Shown here: positions 24,701 through 36,700 of the stretch, in pieces
How the letters are laid out: each line of letters starts with the position of its first letter
Position numbering within the stretch: position 1 is the stretch's first letter
Assembly: GCA_032209605.1 (NCBI GenBank)
Contig: JASFXZ010000003.1
Coordinates: 10,852,807 to 10,916,806, forward strand
DNA: 64,000 bases
Source of the DNA: Mactromeris polynyma
Taxonomy: Eukaryota > Mollusca > Bivalvia > Venerida > Mactridae
Direction of reading: 5' to 3'
Notes under the pieces: model-generated
What the model was told of the DNA's origin: nothing
What the model saw: the letters and a program-made list of their open reading frames with translations, nothing else
The model's database searches: none
Translations under genes and position numbers: made by a program

Positions 24701-27700
24701 GTTAAGAGTATTTAAACTATGGACCAATACTGGTAATTCATATTTCATGATTCAATAAGTTTATGAATTTATGTTAGTAAATTAATATAGATTTATTTCT
24801 TTATGTCATGTTTTGAAGCAGAAAATTTTCGGTTGCGTTTTTAATGGCTTTAAGTATATTATACATGAACTTCCTTGGTGTGTAATTGATGTGACTGTTT
24901 TTTTAAGTACAATAATAATAAAAATGGTGATGATATAATTGTGTATTCTGTGACATTTTTGTTGTTTCAGGTGTTGTCTCAGCAACAGTTTACTCCCCAG
25001 CAGTTACAGCAAGCTCAGCAGGCTGTTGCTGCCCAACAACAAGTACAACAACAACAAGTACAACAACAGCAGCAACAACAGCAGTTTACTATGACCTCAC
25101 AACAACAAGCTGTAGCCCAGGTTCAGCATCAAAATCTCCTTCAGCAAGCTAATACTTTGAACCCTCAGTTTCCGCAGGCCAATCAGTTACTATTTAATCA
25201 GCAGCAGCATCAGCAGCTGTTGCAACAACAACAACAGGCCCAGTTTTTGCAACAACAGTTGCAGCAGATAAAACCTCCTGTGGTTCCCCAAACACAGAAG
25301 CCAGCTGTTCAGAGAAAAACAAAATCATTACTGCCACTGTCACAGTTAAATTCCGATAGACCGATACAAATTGAAACTGAAACTCCACCCCCTTCAACCC
25401 CTCTGACTCCCAATCCGTCTCCAGCGTCGCCGGACAGCATATCCCCGCTTTATGCTCCAATTGACCTAGATGCTCAGACCGAGAGTAACCACGACACGGC
25501 TTTGACGTTGGCATGCGCGGGTGGTCATTCAGAACTGGTCACTCTGCTTCTGTCTAAAGGAGCAGATATTGAACACCGGGATAAGAAAGGTATTCTTTTT
25601 TTATTGTTAATAAGTATTGCAATATAGTTTTGTAATTAGATTTACATGGGTTAAAGTTTTCCGTCTTGAGACGGATTTCCGTCTTGATTCTGCCCTAGGA
25701 TCATTTTCAGAAATCGTGTAAATCCGTTGAGAAAGTTTGGGGTTGGGGTAGGCCCTAGCAGACTTTTCAACCAGCTGAAATGGGTCCGTTAAGCCATGGG
25801 TTACATCCTTGGCCTGCTCAAAACCGTCTGTTTCGAACATATTATTTTAGGAAAACCGTGTATTTTCGGAAAATCATCAAGGTCACATACTAAAAATAGA
25901 TACAAAATTTTCCATGTCGGTCAATATTAAGACATTGATCATAAACATCACTAGTGACTGTCTATATTATTCATGATATTGGGATCATTCTTAACCCTAT
26001 TGGTTTAACATTACTAAAAAGATTCAAGATATTCAACTTGTAAACCGTTTAATTGGAGTTAAGTAAAGTTATTTGTACACCAGTTCATATAAAAATAAGA
26101 AATGTGTGTATTGATTGTTTGCATGTGTTCAGTTATTATATATTAGGAAATCCCCCTATGTGAAATCTAAAAATGTTCCTGGACCCCCAACTTTCACCCA
26201 TGGATTTACATTTCCTTTCCCCATTCAAACCACTTTTATCAAAATAGAACTGACACAAGAACAGATGTTTGTTAAAAACTATTTGAAGTGATTTCCGCTT
26301 AAGCCTGTAGGTCAGGTTAGAAATATCTGTATTGGATGCTTGTATTTGTGGTTTCGGTTAACATGAAAGAAAAGTGACAATGCAATGTTGTAGAATACAT
26401 CTGTATGAAGTAATTTACCATCAATTTTCACATAGTTTTCAATAATGTTATTTTGTCCACAAAAATAAGACAATGTACCTTGAAGAGAATTCTTTGTGAT
26501 TGTTGAGATGTTCATTTTCTCCAGTACATTTGAGTGTAACATATTCCGAAATTTTCAGGTTTCACTCCCCTGATACTAGCAGCTACTGCTGGTCACACTG
26601 ATGTTGTGGAGATACTATTGGAGCATGGTGCTGATATTGAAGCCCAATCGGAACGTACCAAGGATACTCCTTTGTCATTAGCGTGTTCAGGAGGACGCTA
26701 TGAGGTGAGTAGTAGACTGTGTAAAGCCTGTTGTGCGTGGCATGTTCTGCTCAACTTCATCGTAAAGTATGGTTGTATGATTATATGTCCAAGGTTATAA
26801 AACTTGAGATTGATCATTGATCTCAAGTCTGTCTTGTGTTTAAGTTTTCTCAAAATAATTGTGGTTAAATAAGAATTGTTTTGTCCAATATTTTGTACCT
26901 GTGGTAATTTATCTGAATTTTTACTCGGACATATCATTATAGTTTATTTTTCAGCTGAAATAAGTTGAGGATAGAAGTTAGTCATGAGCATGGAGTCTGA
27001 TCTAAAGTTTAATCACCTCGTGGCCCAGAATTGTAACTGATACTTACACTAAACACTTGGATCTCAAATCACATGATTTAATTTCCTGAGACATATATCG
27101 GATATTATAGCGTGTAAAATTCATGAAAATGTTCAATGATTGCTGAATATTGCTGTCCATTTTTTTGTCCATAATTATGATATATGTAAGTAATTATTGT
27201 GTTTAAATACCACAATCCACACTCGGACCTAATTATTAATCCTGAAAATATACTCGTATCTCTGAGAAAATGAGCCACATAGATCATTCAGCTCCCATTT
27301 ATCGTTATCATTCAATTTCACACTGACTATGAGTCACTATCAGACACATTCGAGTTAATTTTGTGATTCGAGTGCTGAGTGAAAGTATCCCATTATTTTC
27401 CTGGGCCCTGGTTTTTGTCAAATTGAGATTTTTCTAAAACCAAACATTACACTTCTTGCTCGTATAAAATCATGCAATCAAAAGTATTGTCATAACTTAC
27501 TTAACATACCAGCTCCTTCGCATGACTTCGTTACTCAGTATGGTGAATGTTTAAAAAAAAATTGTACCAAATATGTGGAATGATCCATTATCTGTACAGG
27601 TCTGCTTCACAATCATAAACAAATATCATCAAACAATTGCAAGGCCCACCAAATTGTTTTTACAAAGATTAGTTTCTGCATTTGATAATTCCTAAAATCT

Positions 27701-30700
27701 TTTTATTTACCTGAAGGAAGGAAATAAGCCAGTTTTGTTCATTTAACTGTTGTTACATCAATTAAAATTTAAGACGAATTAAAATATTTTCCTACTTTTT
27801 ATGGGTGTTTGAAAAACGGGACGTATTATGGGAACACCTGTGGCAGGCGGGAGGTGGGCGGCATCCACATGGTTGCCGCTCTCTAAGTCAAAGAGTTTTC
27901 ATCCGATCTTTACCATACTTGGTGAAAATGTTTGTGGGCATAATATGTTGGTCAAGTTCGATAACCAGCCATATCGCTCTAGTCACTCGGGAGTTATCAC
28001 CCTTTGATTTTAGAAATTACCTAAAATTTGTCTTGTTTTAACTCTTGAGCTCTGACTTATGATGGGCGTATTTTGTGACAGTTTGCCACTCTTGTTTTAC
28101 CTATGGTAACATTTTTCGTCATTTTACCTGAACCACAAATGTTTTTCATTTGGCCTTTGTCATTGTGCAGAGACACACCCTATAAAAAGAAGAACTGTAA
28201 TGATCGTAGGAATATTGCTGTTCAATGTCATATTATAAATGAATTGCTTGTAGGTTGTGGAATTGTTACTTGTACGAGGTGCGAACAAAGAACATCGTAA
28301 TGTGTCTGACTATACACCTCTCAGTTTGGCTGCATCAGGTGGCTTCGTGAATATCATTAAACTGTTACTATCTCATGGAGCAGAAATCAACTCCAGGTAT
28401 GGAAATATATATTATATTCATTGTAGTTTCTGGCCTGGGGCTTTAACCCTAGGCCTTTGTATCTATGCTACATTTTAGATTCTGTGCATTTGAGCCAATT
28501 TCCCTAAAGTAATTTACTAAGCATAAAGTAGTTCAGCACGGGCCACTTAAACCTAAACATTCTACTTTGGATAGCACTAACTTTGCCTATGTCTGGTTCT
28601 TTCTGCTACCCATATTACATTGTTCGTAAAAAATATGAAACATTATTGAATATGGAGATTTCGTGTTTTTTTTAACCAATATTTCGAAGAACGATCTATA
28701 CACATAACAGATAATGGATAAGGACCTAGTTCTCCCAGAACCGCAGCGTTTAAAGTCTGGGATCGCACTCCTAAGATGAGTTTACAAAATTTGAGGTGTA
28801 ATCTATCTATCACAAGATAATCATACACTCCCCAGATTTCACATCCATGCAATAGAATGGGAGCTATTAAAGAATCAAAAAGTGAAAGCTTACTTTTATC
28901 ACCCAAATTTACTTTACTACATATGGATAGCAGATTATGAAAAGCTTTCATAGCTTGTTCAATTTATTATTTTTGGATAAAGTATTCTGAATAATAAAAT
29001 GCAGAATATATTCACAATCAGTAGTACTTCAGTTATTTATGAAACCAAATTGGTGGTCATTAAATTGGAATTTTCACACCCTTTATTTATTCTGTTTCGC
29101 AGTGTCTGAGAAAATATTTTTGAGATCTAGTTTACTAGCCTCTGTAGTTACTTGGGTTCTGTTTATCAATCTTTTTGTGGATAGGGACAATTACATCTTT
29201 GCACCAGGAATCAGGATATCCACCACTAGCATATATATGTTTAAAAATATTTACAAACAATTTCGCTAGATCTATAGCAAATCCATAATCAGCTATCTGC
29301 AGCCACAGCGCTTTGACATGACTATATATTTATGACTCAAGTTATGGAAATTTGTCAAACATTGTCTCAAGCCATTCAAATAACATGACATTTGTCACTG
29401 TTGATAATGCACTTGACTAAAAGAAATGCTATACATGGAGGTACTTGCCGAGTGTGTAGCATCAAGAGGTTGCTTATATTCAATTACGGGCAATTACAAC
29501 TCGAGTGGTTTAAAGATGATCTAGTCCGGAAAAGAATAGCATCTCTGCACTACCGATACATGTCTCGAGGCAGTTAGGTTACATCGATGAGCACGTTCTT
29601 AGCGTATGAACCTGACTAGTTAGAAGCGTCTGGAAAGGGTTCAGGGATTTTTTTGCTCTATTTCAGAACTGGTAGTAAACTTGGTATATCTCCTTTAATG
29701 TTGGCTGCAATGAATGGTCATACTGCGGCAGTGAAAGTGTTGCTGGATATGGGAAGTGATATTAATGCTCAGGTTTGTTAAACATTTTATGTTCGTAGAT
29801 TGTTGACAAAGTTTTTGTGTTTTGTGAAAAAAATACTTTTTCAATATATTCCTAAGTTTGCTATTTTGAAAGCTTGGGGGATTAAACATTCCTCAGAATT
29901 ATGTGTTTATTAGACTTTACTATAAAGGTTTAAACTTAAATTTGCCACAAAGAACGAACTTAAACAGTATTTTGTGTTTCGTCTCCTTGTCTCACCTTGA
30001 GCTTTGTAGAATCCAAAGGGTTTAGTGGGATAGCTTTCATAGTGAACTAATGTGTCACATCATTGCATGGATTTTGACATATTTTTCATATATTTGTTAA
30101 TAATGGGAAAAAATTCAATGAAATATAACAAGTATCTGTGTAATATTATAAGTGTAAACATCTCAAAGAATGTCTTCATTGTAGATTGAGACCAACAGAA
30201 ACACGGCCTTGACATTGGCATGTTTCCAAGGTCGCCATGAAGTTGTCAGTCTCTTGGTGGACAGAAGGGCAAATATTGAACACAGGGCAAAGGTAAATCT
30301 TTAGTGAAGAATTTTATATTGATAAATGTGCCTCTTCATCAGTGTTATTTATCAAATTAAATTCTTTCGTGGAATATGAGATGAGCTTGTTCGTTTAGTG
30401 TCGCCATGAAACCAGTCAAATGTGATCAAGTCAACCATTTAAAATACTGTTTTTTATTACAAATATAATTTTTTAATTTTTATAATGTTCCATTGTATTG
30501 CCATAGAGTTACAAAACGAATGGTATGCCCTCTGTGGATGGCGTCTTACAGCTGATTGACTAATGTAAGATAGATGCTGAATACCTATTTTAATTGAGAA
30601 ATAGGAAATCGATTTAGAATGTCAGATATAGTTATTTTTTAGTTAAGATATTTCTTTATTTCTGTACAAAGTATGTTAGTAAGGCCTAAAAATAGATGTT

Positions 30701-33700
30701 TCTTGTAATCCTACTAATCTTCATTTTTACCCTGACCACAAATTATGTCTCCCTCTCAGATTCATCACAATTTATGTATTTTAATGTGATTGCTTTATTT
30801 ATAAAATTAAACTTTTGTTTTAGACTGGTTTGACACCATTAATGGAAGCGGCATCAGGAGGTTATGTGGAAGTGGGACGTGTCTTGTTGGATAAAGGGGC
30901 CGACGTCAATGCCCCACCTGTTCCGTCATCCAGGGATACTGCATTGACCATTGCTGCAGACAAGGGGCATTATCGATTTGTTGAGTTGCTCTTGTCCAGA
31001 CATGCAGCGGTGGATGTGAAGAATAAGAAAGGAAACTCTCCTTTATGGTTGGCTTGTAATGGTAGGTTATATTCTCTTTTCCCTGGGCAAATCATCAGAG
31101 GTGGTACATCTGAATATTTTGCCCCACAAAGGAAGGTTCAAAGTAATCTGTCTGTCAGGTAGTTTACACTTGCTCTCTTTTTATACCACCGGGTTGAAGA
31201 ATGGTAAAAGGGCGTAAAGTGTTACCACTGTCCATCTGTGTCCGAAAAATTGGTTTCCAATCTATAACTCTTGTAAGGATGGATGGATTTAATTCATGTG
31301 GGGCACATATGCATAGTGTATTAAAATACAGGTGAAGTACTAGTTAAGCTAAAATGAAACAATTTTTGGAGGAGTTGTGGCCCTTTTTTTACTTAGTTGC
31401 TTTCATTATAAGTAACGCTTGAAAAGCTCATAGTGGGTGCATCTATGTCCTATGTATGCATCTAGTTTCTATAATTGATTTGTATGTTTTGTTAAATTGG
31501 GATTAGAGACTCTAATTGGACTTTAATTGGAATGTATTCAATACAGTTTAGGTGAGGCTGCATTCCCCTTTGTGGGGACATCCATATTCTATGGACCCAT
31601 CTAGTTATATAACTCTTGACTGGATGAGTGCATTTAATAAGTAAGTCATAATTAACAACTCATTTCTACTAACTAATTACACTCTGTTAGAGACATAATG
31701 TTTTATTCTTGGCATTGAAGCAGTCTTTTTCATGGAGTTGCAACTGTGACATTTTTGTAATTCTGAACTGTTTTAACTTCAAGGTGGTCATCTCGATGTT
31801 GTGCAATTGTTGGTTACTGCTGGAGCTGATATTGATAGTCAGGATAATCGTAAAGTCTCGTGTCTGATGGCGGCATTTAGAAAAGGTCACATCAAGGTCG
31901 TGAAGTGGATGGTTAAGCATGTCAATCAGTTTCCATCGGATACAGAGCTGTCGAGATATATCGCAACAATAATCACTGATAAGGTAATGCTTTTTCCATA
32001 TTTCTTAGTTCGCCCTGAAAGTAGAAAAAGTGATGGTTTTAAATGATTTATTTCTCTTGCTAGTAGAAAGCAAAGTTTGGTTTTTAAATTCATGGAATCG
32101 AGAGTGAAATTCAGTCATTGAGACTGAATAGTGTAAGTTGTTTTACATAAATTATTTCACAAGCAATGTAAAGTAAGTAAATTGAAAATAAGCTAAATCA
32201 AAAATTTTCTTTGTAAAATTTGTCTTTCAGACGCTCGGGAGTATTCTGATACTAATGAAGAAAATTTATAGTAAAGGGTTTATGACTTGTAACATGGTTT
32301 TCTGTTGCTAGTGAGTCTATTTACACTAACTTGTGTCTGATGATATTTATATATTTTATCAGGACCTGCAGAAGAAATGTCAGCAATGCATGGAAATCAT
32401 TGTTACGGCGAAAGATCGACAAGCTGCCGAGGCGTACAAGAATGCCACCGATCTCCTTGAGGAACTAGATAAAGAAAGGCAAGAAGAAGAAAGTAGGAAA
32501 GCTGCTGCTGCTAAGAAACGAGAGAAGAAGAAAAAGAAGAAGAAACAGAAGCAAGAGTCGAAAGAGACTGAGCAAGGGTATGTAGCATTGAAACAGTCCT
32601 GGTTGTCCTTTATGCATCTATTGATCTAGTCATGATCGTGATGAAAGCATTATGCACTCTCCGGATAAACCAAAAGTGGTGTCTTATGAGGAAATGTGGT
32701 CATGATCTTTGCAGAGCTTGAACCAACAACCTCCAGGTTGAGCGAATGAAACCTTATCCTTTAACCTCCCGCTCCCCATGTAGATGTATTAATCAATATA
32801 TATGTTAAAGTAGGGGTGAGACGATACAGATCACGATATACCTCTCACGGTACGATATGTATCACGATATGTCATAAAGAATACTAAAATGCTCCCAATG
32901 CCACACTTGTTTGCATTAGTTGTAAGGATATACCGATATTAACTTAAGGTATAGTTAAGAATATTTACTACATAATACTTTTGTCCTGTTAAGATCAAAA
33001 CACAAATGACTAAACGTGACTAAAGTATTCAGAATTGCAATGGTTTCAATGCACTCCAAAATCGTAATAAATCTCATGGATGAGCGTAAAAATTTTCGTT
33101 ACATTCAATGAATAAAAATGGTGGATCAATACATCAAATTTTCTCAAAATGTATCGAGAGAGCTTTCATCGGGATGCATCGATGGATCGATTAATTGTCT
33201 CACCCCTAATGTTAAGTGTGTAAATTTAGGCATTACACTTGTCAATTTTGGGAATGGGTCCAATATGATTTGGAAAATTAGTGATTTGGACAATTTTAGG
33301 TAACATTTATTGAACAAACTATGGACTCTTTCTCAGAAAAAAATTCATTTAAGGGATGATATGATAACTTGAATGATTGGTCCTGTCTTTCAGCCAACTT
33401 CCTTACTTTAAATTTTTGATCATTTTTGTACATTCCATAGTACAGTACTACAGATCCATGCGTTTTATCTATTGTGATTTTTACTAATTGTCAGTCACTC
33501 AAACAAATTAAATTGCTGTCAAAATGATGCACTGGAACACTTGACGTTTAAGTAACAGCATCCGTTTTGCTCTCAGGTCTTGATTACAGTCTATGTTGCA
33601 ATTGTATCCAAGAAAATCGAGATAATTGGCCACTTAATAATACATTCTCGGTTAAAGTATTCCTATTGAAACATGCCCGTGCTGTTTTATGACTAACCTG

Positions 33701-36700
33701 TATTTAAATCCCCTTTTAAAACATTTTCTGTTCTGTGGTTCTGTGGTTTAGGAATAGCAAGAACTCAACCCCGGAACCCGAGTCTGAGGATTCGCAGCAG
33801 ATGGAACCAGAGAAAGTGGTGGAGAAGCTTGTGATACAGCCTCCCAGTGCAACCACCACCTCGACACTTGGTAAGTTATTGGATAGATATTATAAGAGGC
33901 ATTTTTTTCTTCAATTTTGGGATGCTACCAACACTGGCAGAATTCATGGGGAAAAATTTAAATTTATAAGATATATCAAAAACTGTTACGCTTTGCAGGC
34001 TGTTAAGTGGGACCTACTTATCCTACATTTCCTACTTTTCCCTTCTTTTTACTTGCTCCCTACTTTTTCTTGAAAGAGCCAATTTTTTTTCAATTCTGTG
34101 GGGTTAACTCAAAATAATTATGCACCTGCATGAAGCACAGAGGTCTAATCATGGAGAATGTACAATTCAGTGAATTGTTACCATTTTTGGTATTCCAAAA
34201 GTAAGGAAACATCTCTGATAACCCTACTTTTGACCTATTTACAGCCCTTATTTATCCCTACTTTTGGAATGAGATGATTTGACAGCCTGTCTTAGCCTAT
34301 ATTTAATGGTACATGTTGTGTTGTATGTTTATAGTTCAGGAAGGATTAAGTTGTTACAGGGAAAATGTCCACTTATTCAGTATTAACTGTCTTATGAACT
34401 AATTGTAGGGATGAAAGACTGAAATTGTATTCAAGTATTCAAAAGTCATTTTGACTTGACTTAAAGTTTGAAAAAAGAACTAACTGAATTATTTAATTAT
34501 TTTAATTCCTTGAACCAGAAAATATTGAAAGGTGAATTATTAATAATAACAAGCTTGTGTATTTGATGTAGGTAACACTTTATTATTTCTCCCTCTCTCC
34601 ATATTGTTTTTGTCTTCGGCGTCTGTATGTCCAATTTAAGCTTGTCCGTGTTTCATCTCCAATATGGCTGGTTGGATTTCAACCAAACTTCACTGGATTG
34701 ATAAGCATCAAGTGTAGTTGTGCATCCTTGTTGTTTCGTTCGGCTCAGATAATGTTCCACTAAGTTATGGCACTTAGATATTTTTATACATATAACACAG
34801 TGCATGGTGAACTGATCAAAGAAAGGTCATATGACCATATTTCTTGTTTGCTCTATATTTTATTCTATAACATCCTGTATCAGTATTACAATTACTGACA
34901 AACTGCCATTGGGGAGACTTATGTTTTTGTTTAAAAAACAACCATCTAGTTAATCTTGTTTCTAACCAGGTATGACACTGCCTACTTCTGTGGAGCCAGT
35001 CTACACCAAGGCTAAAGGTAGAAGCAAAAAGTCTGAAAAGAGGGGAAGTAAGAATGAGTATGATATGATAAATGCGGATGAGGATCTGCTGAGTCAGGAT
35101 GAGAACAAGGACCCGAGAATTAATAAGTCCGACAGCACAGTATCTAAAAATAACAAGTCGGAAAGTATGTCCAGGACGGAATCCAAGAAGAATAAGAAAA
35201 ATCGACGAGAACGTGATAAAGAGCAAGGACAGGTGATTGCGAAAGACCTTAGTAATGATGAAAGAACGCCAAGTTTGGGTTCTGGCCCGATGATAGCGCC
35301 GGCTGTGAGTGACTCCTGTAGCAAGGGACGGTCTGTTTCCTCCAATAGCAGGAGAAAGAAAGGTGATAAAGGACAGTTGAACTGTACCACAGGTATGATA
35401 ATGATTTCGTTATAACTAGATATTATAGTCTTGGGCCAAGTGGTTTTGGTCGCCCTCTTCAAATCAAAATTGCCCCTGACTGGTAGGTGTGCGTATCCCA
35501 CCCATGATATAGAATTTGTATTCCAGGAAGCTATCCAGCTGGCTTACAGAAGAATGACGGTTCTACTCAGGAAAAATCTATTAAACCTTACTTTTTCTGA
35601 AACGTATAAAAACCTGTAATTCACTCTCCAGACATTTAGCTTTTTTACTCAGTTTGCGTTGTCTTTTGGGATCAATGAGCATAACTTTTGTATTCGGCTT
35701 GGCCAAGATAAAGTGGACATTTACTTTTTTTAATGTTATATGTTGAATTCAAGCTAACTAAGTGTCTAAGCATTTTTTAATTGTATTTGCCTTGTAGTTC
35801 GCAACCCAAACTTTCAGGAAATGTATGGTTTTATTTACTTTATATTATGTCGTGTGTAAGAAAAAAGGGTTCAAAGGCATAAAAATTACCATTTTTGCAA
35901 TGCTTTCATGTTGCAAGAAAAAGCTTCCTTTTTCTGTATAGTCCGTAGGCCCATAATTCAAAGGAATGAATAGAAAATGTCTGTGGCCATTTTCCAACTA
36001 TATATTTTGTTTCATTTTCAAGACATGGTCATAAGTTATCCCACAGAATGATTTGAGCCAAGCAGCCTATTTGTCAATTACACGGGCAAAAGACTTTTGT
36101 CCGTAGCCCTGTATAGTCCGTAGCCCTCCTAAATTCCAAACTTAACTGACCTTCTAAATACATAATTCACCTATTATCTGTACACAAATTGAATTGCACA
36201 GTAAGAATGAAACACATTAAACTTCTGAAACAGCCTTAAATACACAAAAATCCATTCTCTAGTTGAAATACATATCCATGATTACTTGATGCCAGTTTTT
36301 AGCAGGTACAGTTGACACACAAAGTGAGTTTAGACCAGTCAATTAATATGTTAGTAAGACTGTAAAATAGTCGTATTAATATTTCAGAAATTATTTGATG
36401 GTCTTAATTCATTTCTCTGCAGTTATGCAGTAATAGTCTTTAAGTTCAGTGGGCCTACGGACTATACAGTAAGTTTGCTGAATACGAGTTGCTTCATTTG
36501 TATGCAAAAATACCATTATTTTGTTGCAAAGTCAATATTATTATCTTTTACAACAACACTCAGTTAAATTTTCCTGAAAAAAACACTAATACTTTTGTGA
36601 AAAACAAACAAACCACTTAGAAGTGTTACTTTTTCTCTGAGAAATGTGCACGTCATTCTGTTCAAAATGAAATTGCTCAGTAACCGGACAGTAAAAGTCT

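Larger units (their letters stand above)
21430..25589 (+). other. ANKHD1: MASK Gln-rich linker (exons 14-17)
   Basis: About aa 677-1310. Exon 14 holds a predicted coiled coil (heptad-like [18 protein letters not shown]) also found in vertebrate ANKHD1, then a Gln run. Exons 16 and 17 hold long runs of mixed CAA/CAG codons broken by Leu, Val or Thr. The stretch is Pro/Ser/Gln-rich and likely disordered. Exon 17 ends by entering the second ankyrin block. Confidence 0.88.
25480..31983 (+). other. ANKHD1: MASK second ankyrin block, 10 repeats (exons 17-23)
   Basis: Ten repeats, about aa 1317-1655, with cores such as [23 protein letters not shown] and [11 protein letters not shown], ending with [16 protein letters not shown], which closes this block in the family. 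It lies directly upstream of the basic region. This block is very close to the vertebrate sequence and gives the firmest family assignment. Confidence 0.93.

Noticed and set aside
25194..25514. Minus-strand 106-codon frame
   Set aside because: Antisense of the Gln codon runs in MASK exon 17.
34816..35226. Minus-strand 136-codon frame
   Set aside because: It is the antisense shadow of MASK exon 26 and nearby intron, with no gene-like features.
35094..35501. Minus-strand 135-codon frame rich in Leu/Ser
   Set aside because: Antisense of the Ser/Lys-rich exon 26; the composition follows from the sense strand.
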